Position numbers and translations under genes: made by a program
The notes under the pieces: generated by a model
Database searches by the model: none
What the model was told of the DNA's origin: nothing
The model's input: the letters and a program-made list of their open reading frames with translations, nothing else
Source: Acinetobacter shaoyimingii
Lineage (GTDB): Bacteria > Pseudomonadota > Gammaproteobacteria > Pseudomonadales > Moraxellaceae
Length of the DNA stretch: 64,000 nucleotides
Assembly (NCBI RefSeq): GCF_011578045.1
Contig: NZ_CP049801.1
Location: 2,480,001-2,544,000 of the forward strand
Direction of reading: 5' to 3'
Shown here: positions 51,330 through 61,119 of the stretch, piece by piece
How positions within the stretch are numbered: position 1 is the stretch's first letter
Layout: each line of letters opens with the position of its first letter

Positions 51330-52145
51330 TTAAGAAAACAGTTTAGCAAAAAATCCCTTTTTCTTCTCTTTTGGTTTTTGGTAAAAAGCTTCAACTTCAT
51401 TAAAAAAATAAGCATGTATCCCTTCTTTTTCTTTCTTATCGAGATGTAAAAGATCAAGGGGTTTCACTTCTTCTGAACTATCTTTTGCGACTTGAGCAAT
51501 ATGCTGATGCAATTTCTGAACTTTATCCGTTTCTAAAACATCATCAAATAACAATGCAATGATATGTGATGGCTCTTGATCTATTGCTGGGTTATGCATT
51601 TGCGCCAAATAGGCAGCTCTAACAGCAGGATAATTCAATAAAACCTTGGATAATTGATCCAACATATAATCAGGCTGTTCTTCAGGCTGTCCAAGCAAAA
51701 TCTGAGTATCTTCCTCTAATGTATACGCTTTAAATGATGCATCCTCACCATACAGTAATTCTTGAATTTCTTCAGGGTAAAATGGTTTCTGTAACTCAGA
51801 CTCAGGGTTTAAAATAAGCAATGTACCTAAGGTCATTTTAAAAAATACACGACAAGAAAATCTGACAAAATGTTCACCCTCGCCTAAAGCAAGACGCATT
51901 TTATCCAATGACGTAAAAAAAGGAATAATCTGTTCATATTCTTCATGTGGCCAAGTTTTAATTTGGAGCGTTTCATCTTTACCTATTATGTGCTCTTGAA
52001 CACCATCTCCAGAACAATGTTCTGAATTTCCTGCAACATAAATATCTGCATCTAACAGCTCATTTAGAAATTGTGCACGATATGCTGGTTCTTCAAATGC
52101 TTTTCTCAATAATTCTTCTAGTTTTAATTCTGCTTCTTGGCTCAT
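51330..52145 (-). CDS. sseB: SseB-family protein
   Basis: This 271-aa cytoplasmic protein has the two-part SseB layout: an N-terminal domain (LEELLRKAFEEPAYRAQFLN then the segment FFTSLDKMRLALGEGEHFVR) and a C-terminal SseB domain (VRAAYLAQMHNPAIDQEPSH). The basic tail KEKKKGFFAKLFS is a membrane-interaction-like end. In E. coli SseB is linked to serine sensitivity; its molecular role is unclear. It lies 30 bases upstream of xerC and after the dapF terminator, so it begins a separate transcription unit. Confidence 0.82.
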   Translation of the reverse strand: MSQEAELKLEELLRKAFEEPAYRAQFLNELLDADIYVAGNSEHCSGDGVQEHIIGKDETLQIKTWPHEEYEQIIPFFTSLDKMRLALGEGEHFVRFSCRVFFKMTLGTLLILNPESELQKPFYPEEIQELLYGEDASFKAYTLEEDTQILLGQPEEQPDYMLDQLSKVLLNYPAVRAAYLAQMHNPAIDQEPSHIIALLFDDVLETDKVQKLHQHIAQVAKDSSEEVKPLDLLHLDKKEKEGIHAYFFNEVEAFYQKPKEKKKGFFAKLFS

Positions 52146-52197
52146 TTTAATTGTTTCTCTAATTCTTTATTTAAATCTAAGTTTAGCTAAATCCCAT

Positions 52198-52227
52198 AAA
52201 AAAAGCGCTGATCAATCAGCGCTTTTT
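52198..52227 (-). terminator. Terminator after dapF
   Basis: Arms AAAAAGCGCTGAT (52200-52212) and ATCAGCGCTTTTT (52215-52227) are perfect complements with a two-base loop. The terminator separates the dapF operon from sseB-xerC. Confidence 0.85.
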
Positions 52228-52240
52228 AAAGTTTTGGATA

Positions 52241-53086
52241 TTAACCTTGGAAATAACGTAAATCTAAACGACCTTCATATACGGTTGCTGTTGGACCTGT
52301 CATCCACACCACATCACCTTCACGCCATTCGATAAACAAACTTCCGCCAGCCAATTCAACTTTGACTTTACTTGAAAGCAAACCACGGCGCATACCAGAG
52401 ACTGCAGCGGCACATGCACCCGTTCCACAAGCCAAGGTTTCACCTACACCACGCTCAAACACACGCAAACGCACATTATTTTCATCAATAATTTGCATAA
52501 AGCCTGCATTTACACGCTCAGGAAATCGTGTATGTGATTCTACTTGGGGACCAATCTTTGCCACATCTGCGGTCAAAACATCTGGTACGACAGTCACAGC
52601 ATGTGGATTGCCCATATTCACCACATCAATCTTGAGTTGCTGATCTTCAGCAAGTTCTAGGTCGTAGAGCACTTCAGGCTCATCAGCTGCAAATGGAATT
52701 TCTGCAGGTAAAAATTTCGGGTAACCCATATTTACACGGACCCAACCATTTTGACCCAATTCTGGCTCAACAATACCCGCTTTGGTTTGGACTTTAAATT
52801 TGGTTTTGTTGGTTAACTGACGGTCATGAACAAAACGAGCAAAACAACGTACCCCATTGCCACATTGTTCAACTTCAGAACCATCTGCATTAAAAATACG
52901 GTATTTAAAATCAACATTGGGTAAATCAGGAGATTCAACAATCAATAACTGATCAAAACCAATACCAAAGTGACGATCCGCTAAGCGACGAATAATGGTG
53001 GCATCTAAATAGGCACGTTGGCTGATCAAATCGATCACCATAAAATCATTACCCAAACCATGCATTTTGGTAAATTCTAACAACAT
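52241..53086 (-). CDS. dapF: Diaminopimelate epimerase
   Basis: DapF interconverts LL- and meso-diaminopimelate, the direct precursor of lysine and of the peptidoglycan cross-link. The active-site cysteines lie in [18 protein letters not shown] near residue 77 and [19 protein letters not shown] near 220. [20 protein letters not shown] is the standard N-terminus. I chose ATG 53086 rather than 53092, which directly follows the lysA stop; GGAG precedes both. The length of about 281 aa is normal. The gene abuts lysA, so the pair is translationally coupled. Confidence 0.97.
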   Translation of the reverse strand: MLLEFTKMHGLGNDFMVIDLISQRAYLDATIIRRLADRHFGIGFDQLLIVESPDLPNVDFKYRIFNADGSEVEQCGNGVRCFARFVHDRQLTNKTKFKVQTKAGIVEPELGQNGWVRVNMGYPKFLPAEIPFAADEPEVLYDLELAEDQQLKIDVVNMGNPHAVTVVPDVLTADVAKIGPQVESHTRFPERVNAGFMQIIDENNVRLRVFERGVGETLACGTGACAAAVSGMRRGLLSSKVKVELAGGSLFIEWREGDVVWMTGPTATVYEGRLDLRYFQG

Positions 53087-53092
53087 CCTCAT

Positions 53093-54343
53093 TTACTCCG
53101 CAGGTAATATACGTTCTCTTTCCCAAAGTGATTCGATGCTTTCACGCTCACGAATCAAATGTGCAACGTCGCCATCAACCATCACTTCAGCAGCACGACC
53201 ACGACTATTGTAGTTCGAGCTCATCACGAAACCATAAGCGCCAGCACCCAAAACTGCAAGATGATCATTGGCTTGAATCGATAATTTTCGCTCTTTGCCT
53301 AGAAAGTCACCTGTTTCACAGATCGCACCGACCACATCCCACTGTTTTTCTTCAGCCGATGTATTGCGATTCACTTCTTGAATATCCATCCATGCTTCAT
53401 ACAGCGATGGGCGAATCAAATCATTCATAGCAGCATCAACAATGGCAAAATTACGATGGTTCGTCGGTTTAAGCAGATCAACTTTGGTCACTAACACCCC
53501 AGCATTAGCAGAAATACTGCGACCTGGTTCCATATACACTTTTAAACCTAACTTTTCTAAAGCAGGTTTCATCGCATTGGCATATGCTTCAACACTTGGC
53601 GGTGTTTCATCTTTATACGTCACGCCTAAACCGCCACCAATATCAATGTGTTTTAAATTGATGCCTAATGCTTTTAGCTGATCAATCATACTGATGACAC
53701 GATCAAGTGCATCCACGAAAGGTTGTGTTTCTGTGAGCTGAGAACCGATATGACAATCAATACCAACAACATCTAAATTTGGTAATGATGCCGCGTATTG
53801 ATAGGTTTCAAATACCGCATCAGAAGGAATACCAAATTTATTTTCTTTTAAACCTGTTGAGATGTATGGATGGGTTTTGGCATCGACATCTGGATTGACA
53901 CGCAAAGAAATCGGGGCTTTTTTACCTAGACGTGCAGCCACAGCCTGAATTCGATCAAGCTCTGCATGTGATTCCACATTGAAACATGCAATACCGACGT
54001 TTAATGCTTTTTCAATATCTGCTTCAGTTTTACCTAAACCTGAGAACACAATTTTAGATGCATCACCACCTGCAGCCAAAACACGTGCCAGCTCACCACC
54101 CGTTACAATATCAAAACCTGAACCCAGCTTCGCTAAAACATTCAATACTGCAATATTTGAGTTTGATTTCACTGCAAAACAAATCTGATGATCAATAAAG
54201 CTAAACGCACGATCCATATCTAAATAATGTTTTTCAAAGTTCGCCTTTGAATACACATAAAGTGGTGTGCCGAATTGCTGCGCAAGTTGATCTAACGAAC
54301 ATTGTTCTGCGTGCAATACCCCTTGGATGCGAGTAAAACTCAT
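53093..54343 (-). CDS. lysA: Diaminopimelate decarboxylase
   Basis: LysA decarboxylates meso-diaminopimelate to lysine using PLP. It is a fold-type III (alanine racemase-like) enzyme. The N-terminal PLP Lys is in CFAVKSNSNIAVL, the glycine phosphate loop in HIDIGGGLGVTY, and the substrate Arg region in YMEPGRSISANAGVLVT. The Cys/Gly motif VGAICETGDFLGKER lies near the end. The length, 416 aa, is typical. It lies between lptM and dapF; dapF follows at once. Confidence 0.97.
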   Translation of the reverse strand: MSFTRIQGVLHAEQCSLDQLAQQFGTPLYVYSKANFEKHYLDMDRAFSFIDHQICFAVKSNSNIAVLNVLAKLGSGFDIVTGGELARVLAAGGDASKIVFSGLGKTEADIEKALNVGIACFNVESHAELDRIQAVAARLGKKAPISLRVNPDVDAKTHPYISTGLKENKFGIPSDAVFETYQYAASLPNLDVVGIDCHIGSQLTETQPFVDALDRVISMIDQLKALGINLKHIDIGGGLGVTYKDETPPSVEAYANAMKPALEKLGLKVYMEPGRSISANAGVLVTKVDLLKPTNHRNFAIVDAAMNDLIRPSLYEAWMDIQEVNRNTSAEEKQWDVVGAICETGDFLGKERKLSIQANDHLAVLGAGAYGFVMSSNYNSRGRAAEVMVDGDVAHLIRERESIESLWERERILPAE

Positions 54344-54377
54344 GAATGTTTCCTTTCAGTGAAGCAAGATAGAGAGA

Positions 54378-54602
54378 TTATTTAGTTTCTGAAACTGCAG
54401 GAGCCACAGATTGCGTATCTGTTTGTTCTTGTGTCGCTTTTACCACAGGTTTTTGAACCTTAGCATCATCTTTGTATAACATGTATTGCGTTTTACGGTT
54501 GTCTTTTGGATCATTCGGCAACATTAAATCACCTGTTTGACCACAACCCACCAATGTCATTGTTACCCATAATAGACTTGTGCCACACATCAATGTACGC
54601 AT
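54378..54602 (-). CDS. lptM: LptM (YifL-type) lipoprotein, LPS translocon assembly factor
   Basis: This 74-aa lipoprotein has the lipobox LVGC with Cys20 after a hydrophobic signal, then the short conserved CGQTGDLMLPNDPKD that mimics the E. coli LptM N-terminus (CGLKGPLYFPP in memory). LptM helps LptD mature with its native disulfides. The Pro/Lys/Gln-rich C-terminal tail is disordered. It is the gene upstream of lysA, exactly the yifL-dapF-type neighbourhood seen in other gammaproteobacteria, which supports the call despite its small size. Confidence 0.8.
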   Translation of the reverse strand: MRTLMCGTSLLWVTMTLVGCGQTGDLMLPNDPKDNRKTQYMLYKDDAKVQKPVVKATQEQTDTQSVAPAVSETK

Positions 54603-54693
54603 CTGACCACCTCAATTTTATAAATTGTGGAAAGTATACTCTGATCATACTGCTGACCAAAGCGCTAAAGGCTAGAGATTAAAGCTTGAGTGA

Positions 54694-54724
54694 AAAAAAC
54701 GCCAGTAGAACACTGACGTTTTTT
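54694..54724 (-). terminator. Terminator after the CycA-like permease gene
   Basis: Arms AAAAAACGCCAGT (54694-54706) and ACTGACGTTTTTT (54712-54724) pair with one G-U wobble. Lies beyond the leftward permease gene ending at 54738. Confidence 0.75.
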
Positions 54725-54737
54725 AAATAGTATGGCT

Positions 54738-56144
54738 TTATTTTAAGTTCTTTTTCTTGTAAAAGCCTAAATAACCGATAAGCAATAAAATAAACCAAAT
54801 TGGGCTAACTTTCAGCGCCTTAAGCGTATCATCTTCTAAAGCTAAAATACCAATCGTACAAATAAAGAATATGATCACAATCCAGCACGTTACCAAACCA
54901 CCAGGCAGTTTGAACTTAGACTGAGCATGTAATTCTGGACGTTTTTTATAGTACGCCATATAACTCCAGATAATCATTAACCATACGCAGATAAAAAAGA
55001 TCGTCGATAGTGTGGTCGCTAAGGTAAAGGCTTCAACCGTATTGGGTACGAAGTATTGAAGTGCTGCCCCCAACATTAAACACACCGTTGAAAAATACAA
55101 TGCATTCGCTGGTACAGCTCGTGTATTTAATTTACCAAAGGCTTTCGGCCCTTGTTCTTCACGAGACAAGCCAAACAGCATACGACTGGTTGAAAATACC
55201 CCACTATTCATCGATGACATCACTGAAGATAACACCACCAAGTTCATGATAATTGCAGCTGCTGCAATACCTGCTTGACTGAATAAATTCACAAATGGAC
55301 TCATTGATGGGTCAATACGATCCCAAGGCGTCACAGACATCACAATCACGAGTGACAAGACATAAAAGATGATGATACGAATGGGAATAGAGTTTACGGC
55401 TTTAGGTAAATTGGTTTCTGGATCTTTGGTTTCTGCTGCGGTAGTCCCCACCAACTCGACCCCAACGAAGGCAAAAATGGCAATTTGGAATCCAGCTAAA
55501 AATCCTGTTAGGCCAGTTGGGAACACGCCACCATGATTCCAAAGATGACTAAATTCAGCAACCTCACCAGTGGAAGAAGTAAAGCCTGTAAAAATCATCC
55601 AAAGCCCGACAGCAATCAGTACCACAATGGCGGTAATCTTGATCATGGCAAACCAAAACTCCAGCTCGCCAAAGAGTTTGACGGTCATTAAATTGAGTCC
55701 CGTCACAAACACAATGGCAGCCACACTGATCATCACCCCTTCAAAAGGCGTAAAAGGCAAACCGTGATTAAAAAATTGTAAGTAGTAAATAATGGCAGAT
55801 AAATCAGCAATCCCTATAGTGATCCAGCACAGCCAATACGTCCATCCGACAAAATAACCTGCCCAAGGCCCAATTAAATCTGTGGTGAAATCAATAAAAG
55901 ACTTATATTGAAGATTGGATAATAACAATTCGCCAAGCGCTCGCATGACCAAGAAAACCATTAAACCAATAATCATATAAATAAATAAAATTGATGGGCC
56001 GGCCAGACTAATGGTCTTACCAGATCCCATGAACAGTCCAGTTCCGATTGCCCCACCAATAGCAATCAATTGCAAATGACGGTTGGATAAACTGCGTTGC
56101 AAATCTCCATCTTCAACGCTGGATTTCAAATTTTCGTCTGGCAT
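54738..56144 (-). CDS. cycA: CycA-like D-serine/D-alanine/glycine transporter
   Basis: This 468-aa inner-membrane amino-acid/polyamine permease has twelve predicted membrane segments. The N-terminal block NRHLQLIAIGGAIGTGLFMG then SGKTISLAGPSI, the block FAFVGVELVGTTAAETKDPE and the downstream NSGVFSTSRMLFGLSREEQG are almost the E. coli CycA sequence as I remember it. It imports D-alanine, D-serine and glycine by proton symport. It is divergent from an AgcS-type alanine symporter, so the locus pairs two small-amino-acid carriers. A polar N-terminal tail precedes the first segment. Confidence 0.92.
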   Translation of the reverse strand: MPDENLKSSVEDGDLQRSLSNRHLQLIAIGGAIGTGLFMGSGKTISLAGPSILFIYMIIGLMVFLVMRALGELLLSNLQYKSFIDFTTDLIGPWAGYFVGWTYWLCWITIGIADLSAIIYYLQFFNHGLPFTPFEGVMISVAAIVFVTGLNLMTVKLFGELEFWFAMIKITAIVVLIAVGLWMIFTGFTSSTGEVAEFSHLWNHGGVFPTGLTGFLAGFQIAIFAFVGVELVGTTAAETKDPETNLPKAVNSIPIRIIIFYVLSLVIVMSVTPWDRIDPSMSPFVNLFSQAGIAAAAIIMNLVVLSSVMSSMNSGVFSTSRMLFGLSREEQGPKAFGKLNTRAVPANALYFSTVCLMLGAALQYFVPNTVEAFTLATTLSTIFFICVWLMIIWSYMAYYKKRPELHAQSKFKLPGGLVTCWIVIIFFICTIGILALEDDTLKALKVSPIWFILLLIGYLGFYKKKNLK

Positions 56145-56541
56145 TATTCAGTTCAACTAAGAATTTAATCTGCACAAATTATCCTAAAATCTTAAAAAAA
56201 TGAAAAAAAAATTAATATTTATTGTTTTTTTGCGACTAATTTCCTAGTTTTAAAATTAATTTTTGGAAAAAAATTTATAAATTTCAGCTACAAAAATTTT
56301 TTTTACTTGTATAAATTTTAATTCGTAGGTAAAAAAGTATCAGGTGAATTTGATACAGCGAATGTTTGTATTGAGCATTCAGCAATAAAATATTCAATGA
56401 TTCAACTGAGTTGCATCGATTATTGAGTGATCGCCACAGGTTTTGAGTAGGATGTTTAAACCATGGCATAGCAATTGCTTAATAATTACACGTCAAAAAT
56501 AAATATTTCATTCAATTTAGGATCGATAAGAAGAAATTATT
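56145..56541. other. Very A/T-rich divergent region between cycA and agcS
   Basis: This 397-base spacer contains several long A and T tracts, for example near 56190-56300. Such phased tracts are compatible with bent DNA and with binding by H-NS- or Lrp-type proteins, but nothing in the sequence proves it. No gene or riboswitch structure is evident. Confidence 0.5.
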
Positions 56542-57900
56542 ATGATGCAAAATATTCAAAGTCTAATGGAAACACTAAGTGGTTGGGTCTGGGGACCTTA
56601 TATGCTTGTTTTGATTGTTGGAACAGGCATTTTTCTCACCTTTCGCTTACTGTTTTGGCAATTTCGAATGCTGCCACTCGCTTTCAAACAAGTTTTCGGC
56701 AAGCATGATCAAGCACAATCTCAAGAAGGAGATATTTCACATTTCGCATCATTAATGACCGCACTTTCAGCAACCATTGGTACAGGTAATATTGCAGGTG
56801 TTGCAACCGCTTGTGTATTAGGTGGTCCTGGCGCTGTATTTTGGATGTGGATGACTGCACTTTTTGGTATGGCAACCAAGTACGGCGAAGGTGTTCTCGC
56901 TGTCAAATTTCGTGTCAAAAATGAAAAAGGCGAAATGTCTGGTGGTCCAATGTACTACATCGAGCATGGTTTAAAGTGGAAATGGCTAGCGATCATATTC
57001 GCTTTGTTTGGAACACTTGCTTCTTTCGGTATTGGCAGCTCAGTTCAATCCAATACCGTTGCCTTAGCTGTGGAAAATAGTCTGGGTGTAGAGACTTGGA
57101 TTACAGGCGTTGTCATCACTCTATTTTCAGCACTTGTGATTTTAGGTGGGATCAAAACCATTTCTAAAGCGTCTTCTGTGATTGTACCTATCATGGCAAT
57201 CGGATACGTTGCAGGTGGCCTCATTATTATTCTTACTCATCTTGAATTGGTGATTCCTGCTTTAAAAATGATTTTCACTTATGCATTTACCGGTGAGGCT
57301 GCTGTAGGTGGCGCAATTGGTGCAGCGATTCGTTATGGTGTAGCACGTGGTGTGTTCTCTAACGAAGCAGGTATGGGTTCAGCGCCTATTGCAGCTGCTG
57401 CTGCAAAAACCGATCATCCTGCTCGTCAAGGTTTAGTTTCAATGACGGGTACTTTTATTGACACGATTATTGTTTGTTCAATCACAGGTATTGTTTTAGT
57501 CATGGGCTATATCATGGCAGGCAATAATTTTGGCGATCAAACGGGTGCTGTTTTAACCATTGGGGTTTTTGACAAACTTTTACCTGGCATTGGTGGATGG
57601 GTCGTCACTTTCGGTATTATTTTCTTTGCCTATTCAACCATTTTAGGATGGTGCTATTACGGTGAGAAATGCTGTACTTACCTACTGGGTGAAAAATTCG
57701 TTACGCTCTACCGCATTATATACATTGCATCGGTCTTTGTGGGCTGTGTTGCCACTCTTGATCTGGTTTGGTTATTTGCAGATACCTTTAACGGTCTAAT
57801 GGCTGTTCCAAACTTAATTGCATTACTGCTTCTTTCAGGTCTAATTGTAAAAGAGTCAAAAGACTTTATTGCCAAACGAAAATCTGGCGAGTTGTACTAA
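56542..57900 (+). CDS. agcS: AgcS-family sodium:alanine symporter
   Basis: This inner-membrane symporter of the AGCS family imports alanine or glycine with Na+. Family blocks seen are FASLMTALSATIGTGNIAGVATA near residues 68-90, GPGAVFWMWMTALFGMATKY, GGPMYYIEHGL, VFSNEAGMGSAPIAAAAAKT near 275-295 and the final TILGWCYYGEKC. It is 452 aa with about eleven membrane segments. ATG 56542 or 56545 (a double Met) is the start, following AAGAAG. It faces the CycA-like gene across an A/T-rich spacer and ends in a strong terminator. Confidence 0.93.
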   Translation: MMQNIQSLMETLSGWVWGPYMLVLIVGTGIFLTFRLLFWQFRMLPLAFKQVFGKHDQAQSQEGDISHFASLMTALSATIGTGNIAGVATACVLGGPGAVFWMWMTALFGMATKYGEGVLAVKFRVKNEKGEMSGGPMYYIEHGLKWKWLAIIFALFGTLASFGIGSSVQSNTVALAVENSLGVETWITGVVITLFSALVILGGIKTISKASSVIVPIMAIGYVAGGLIIILTHLELVIPALKMIFTYAFTGEAAVGGAIGAAIRYGVARGVFSNEAGMGSAPIAAAAAKTDHPARQGLVSMTGTFIDTIIVCSITGIVLVMGYIMAGNNFGDQTGAVLTIGVFDKLLPGIGGWVVTFGIIFFAYSTILGWCYYGEKCCTYLLGEKFVTLYRIIYIASVFVGCVATLDLVWLFADTFNGLMAVPNLIALLLLSGLIVKESKDFIAKRKSGELY

Positions 57901-57924
57901 ATCGACATAAAAATTTAATCACAT

Positions 57925-57954
57925 ACAAAAAAGCCACAATCGTGGCTTTTTTGT
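57925..57954. terminator. Terminator between agcS and the 134-aa hypothetical gene
   Basis: Perfect 13-bp arms ACAAAAAAGCCAC (57925-57937) and GTGGCTTTTTTGT (57942-57954) with an AATC loop serve both convergent genes. Confidence 0.85.
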
Positions 57955-57963
57955 TTAAGCCCC

Positions 57964-58368
57964 CTAAGACAGTAAATTTACTGGCGGTTCGTCATCATGT
58001 TGAATCTGACGTTCCGCTTCTATTTCTAATGCCAGCTCTAAAGCCAAAACAAAGAACAGCACACCATCAAGTCGCATATTGCCTTCGTCATCTTCTAAAT
58101 ATTCACATAAAGCTTGATAAATAGGATCATTTTCATCTACAGCTAAATCGATATAAAGATCACCAGCATAAACATCAACAAAACCTTCTTGCTCCAAACC
58201 CATACATGGCTCGAATGGGATGCCATGATCTTCTAACCATGCAACCACAATTTCACGAATGGGATCATCCCCCTCCTGATCTTCTTGATAACGTTCGAAA
58301 TGTAAAAAAAGCACATCTCGATTTTTTTCACGTGCAATTTGGTCAATATGTTGCAATTGTTGAGGCAT
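57964..58368 (-). CDS. Acidic conserved hypothetical protein, 134 aa
   Basis: This cytoplasmic 134-aa protein is strongly acidic (REIVVAWLEDHGIPFEPCMG, GDLYIDLAVDENDPIYQAL, YLEDDEGNMRLDGVLFFVLA). The pattern suggests an alpha-beta fold with a C-terminal helix (LALELALEIEAERQ). I do not recognise the family or function. It is transcribed leftward, convergent with agcS, and shares its terminator. Confidence 0.65.
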   Translation of the reverse strand: MPQQLQHIDQIAREKNRDVLFLHFERYQEDQEGDDPIREIVVAWLEDHGIPFEPCMGLEQEGFVDVYAGDLYIDLAVDENDPIYQALCEYLEDDEGNMRLDGVLFFVLALELALEIEAERQIQHDDEPPVNLLS

Positions 58369-58550
58369 TCAATGTTTCATCTAAAAGTAGTTGATGTAGC
58401 ATTATAAACTTCTGACACATCACAACACAGTGTTGATGTGTTTAAGCGACAATGCTTGACGTAAAAGTAATATTTTCAACTGCAAAGACATAGTTTTAGC
58501 GCGTATTCAGCGCTATGCTGTTAGATAATTTCAAAATATCAATGTGAATC

Positions 58551-59942
58551 ATGGCGAAAGTTAAGAGTGTTTATCGGTGTGAACAATGTGGCGCAGATCA
58601 TCCAAAATGGGGCGGACAATGCTCAGAATGTGGTGAATGGAATAGCCTCGTTGAAGTTCGTGTTGAGCCTGCTGTCACTCATCGTGCCCAACCCAAAATG
58701 GGCGGTGGATATGCAGGTCAATCTGCCAATGTCACTACACTAAACCAAGTTTCAGTTTCGCATGAAACTCGATTACATACGGGTATTGGCGAATTTGATC
58801 GTGTCTTGGGCGGAGGCTTAGTGACAGGCTCTGTTGTATTGATTGGTGGTGACCCAGGTATTGGTAAATCAACCATTCTTTTACAAACTGCAACGCATAT
58901 GGCCGCTGCCAAAAGTTCTGCGCTATATGTGACAGGTGAGGAATCCTTATCTCAAGTCGCATTACGTGCACATCGGTTAGATTTACCGACTGAACACCTC
59001 AAAGTCATGGCTGAAACCTGTGTTGAACGCATCTGTGAAGTTCTGGCACATGAGCGTCCTGCTGTGGCGATTTTAGATTCGATTCAAACCTTGTACACCG
59101 AAACTTTGCAATCTGCACCTGGCGGTGTATCGCAAATTCGAGAATCTGCTGCATTACTGACACGATTTGCTAAAAATAGTGGCACTGCCCTGTTTCTTGT
59201 TGGTCATGTGACCAAAGAGGGTGCATTAGCTGGCCCACGTGTTTTAGAACACATGGTGGATTGTGTGCTGTATTTTGAAGGTCAGTCTGATTCGCGATAC
59301 CGTATGATTCGGGCAGTCAAAAACCGATTTGGGGCTGTCAATGAATTAGGCGTTTTCGGAATGACCGATAAAGGCCTCAAAGAAGTCGCTAATCCTTCGG
59401 CAATTTTCCTGAGCCGTTATGATGAAGCCATTCCTGGCTCAGTGGTGATGATTAGTCGTGAAGGGACTCGCCCACTACTTGTGGAAGTACAAGCTTTAGT
59501 CGATGATGCACACGGTCAACCACGTCGTGTCGCACTCGGCTTAGAACAAAACCGACTCAATATGCTGCTTGCAGTGATGCATCGTCATGGTGGCGTACAA
59601 ACATCAGGGCAAGATGTTTACGTCAACGTGGTCGGTGGTTTAAAGATTACTGAAACAGGTTCAGACTTAGCTGTGCTTTTGGCCTGTGCTTCGAGTCTAC
59701 GTTCAAAAGCTTTACCGCAACAGTTGGCTGTTTTTGGAGAGGTCGGATTATCAGGAGAAATCCGCCCTGTACCCAATGGTCAGGAACGCCTAAAAGAAGC
59801 CATTAAGCACGGTTTTAAATATATTATTGTGCCTCGTGGCAATGCACCGCAAAAGCCAATTTCGGGTGTAAAAATTATTGCGGTAGCACGTTTGCATGAA
59901 GCATTGACGGAAGCCATGCAACTGACCGATGAAGTCAGTTAA
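58551..59942 (+). CDS. radA: DNA repair protein RadA
   Basis: RadA/Sms is a DnaB-like branch-migration ATPase assisting RecA-dependent recombination. The N-terminal zinc finger CEQC-GADHPKWGGQC-SEC uses Cys10, 13, 24 and 27. The RecA-like domain has Walker A GGDPGIGKST near 98-107 and the RadA-specific KNRFGAVNE near 256. The C-terminal Lon-like domain contains VGGLKITETGSDLAVLLACA and GEVGLSGEIRPV. The length, 463 aa, is typical. It is a single gene followed by the Tim44-like protein gene. Confidence 0.96.
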   Translation: MAKVKSVYRCEQCGADHPKWGGQCSECGEWNSLVEVRVEPAVTHRAQPKMGGGYAGQSANVTTLNQVSVSHETRLHTGIGEFDRVLGGGLVTGSVVLIGGDPGIGKSTILLQTATHMAAAKSSALYVTGEESLSQVALRAHRLDLPTEHLKVMAETCVERICEVLAHERPAVAILDSIQTLYTETLQSAPGGVSQIRESAALLTRFAKNSGTALFLVGHVTKEGALAGPRVLEHMVDCVLYFEGQSDSRYRMIRAVKNRFGAVNELGVFGMTDKGLKEVANPSAIFLSRYDEAIPGSVVMISREGTRPLLVEVQALVDDAHGQPRRVALGLEQNRLNMLLAVMHRHGGVQTSGQDVYVNVVGGLKITETGSDLAVLLACASSLRSKALPQQLAVFGEVGLSGEIRPVPNGQERLKEAIKHGFKYIIVPRGNAPQKPISGVKIIAVARLHEALTEAMQLTDEVS

Positions 59943-60061
59943 AAAACCAGACTTTTCTCATAAATATTTTTGCTAAAATTTGTGTTTTTGCATTGAATTT
60001 ATTTGAAAAAGACTGCATATATAAAGTTCTCTATTTTCATTCTTGTATTTAGGAAAATTCA

Positions 60062-61048
60062 ATGGAAGTTCGACAGCGTGGTTTGGTGGCTAGTTTATTA
60101 GTTGCAAGCTTAATGATTGCTCCTTTGGCTGAAGCGAAACGTGCAGGTGGCGGCAAAAGCCATGGTATGAGCCGTTCAGCATCATCTAGCCAATCTTATT
60201 CTCAACCTAGTCAGTCTTATCAACAACCGCGTCAAGCTACTCCTACCACTGCACCTCAAAAATCAGGTTCTAATGTGGGCGGTATGGTTGCTGCTGGTGT
60301 CGCTGGTGCTGCAATTGGTGCTGTGGCTGCAAATGCGCTTGCAGATGACAAACCGAATGCTGCCAATCAAGCAGCGGCAAGCGAAGCTCAAGTACAACAA
60401 CCTGCTCCTGCTGAGGAAAAAGGCGGTATCCCAAGTTGGATTTGGTTATTGATTATTGCGGCAGCTGCATTCTTTATTTTCCGTAAACTCGGTGCAAAAA
60501 AAAAATTAGCAGCCAATAATCCGTATGCACCAAACAGTTCAGGTCCTTCACCTGCACCGTTTGGTCAACCAACGCCACGTTCAAATGACAATAGCAATAT
60601 TTTTGGTCAAAACGTAGGTGGCGCAGCGCCAACTCAAGCACCATTTGGTGGGGCTTCGTTCCAAAGCGGTAATGCATTACCAGATGGTACTGAGCCAGCT
60701 GCTTTCTTACGTGTTGCACGCCAACGTTTCAACCATATTCAGTCAATGAACACAGCGAGTAATATTTCAGAAATTCAACGCTATTTGACTCCTGATCTTT
60801 ACCAGTCAATGTATAACGACATCATGGCGAACCAAGATCAAGATGTTGCTGAGTTTTCTAACTTAAATGCCTTGGTGGTTGATTCTGCAACTGAAAATGG
60901 ACAATACGTGGTAAGTGTTCGCTTTACAGGTACAGTAAGTGAAGATTTAAATAGCTTGCCACAACCATTTGCAGAAGTTTGGCACTTTGTTAAGCCTGCA
61001 GGTTCAACGCAAGATTGGCTCGTTGCGGGTATTCAACAAGAAAGCTAA
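60062..61048 (+). CDS. Tim44-like domain protein, membrane-anchored
   Basis: This 328-aa protein has a signal peptide (MEVRQRGLVASLLVASLMIA, cleaved near Ala24) and a low-complexity Ser/Gln/Pro stretch. An Ala/Gly-rich membrane-like segment (VGGMVAAGVAGAAIGAVAAN) and a second hydrophobic segment, SWIWLLIIAAAAFFIF, near residues 122-140 follow. The C-terminal 120 residues (FLRVARQRFNHIQSMNTASN then WHFVKPAGSTQDWLVAGIQQ) form a Tim44-like domain. Such proteins are widespread in proteobacteria with no established role. A strong terminator follows. Confidence 0.82.
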   Translation: MEVRQRGLVASLLVASLMIAPLAEAKRAGGGKSHGMSRSASSSQSYSQPSQSYQQPRQATPTTAPQKSGSNVGGMVAAGVAGAAIGAVAANALADDKPNAANQAAASEAQVQQPAPAEEKGGIPSWIWLLIIAAAAFFIFRKLGAKKKLAANNPYAPNSSGPSPAPFGQPTPRSNDNSNIFGQNVGGAAPTQAPFGGASFQSGNALPDGTEPAAFLRVARQRFNHIQSMNTASNISEIQRYLTPDLYQSMYNDIMANQDQDVAEFSNLNALVVDSATENGQYVVSVRFTGTVSEDLNSLPQPFAEVWHFVKPAGSTQDWLVAGIQQES

Positions 61049-61088
61049 TTCATCACTATATGATGAATTAAGATATAAAATTAGATAA

Positions 61089-61119
61089 AAAAATAGCGAC
61101 CTATTCGGTCGCTATTTTT
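61089..61119. terminator. Terminator between the Tim44-like gene and the racemase gene
   Basis: Thirteen-base arms AAAAATAGCGACC (61089-61101) and GGTCGCTATTTTT (61107-61119) pair perfectly around a TATTC loop. Confidence 0.88.
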
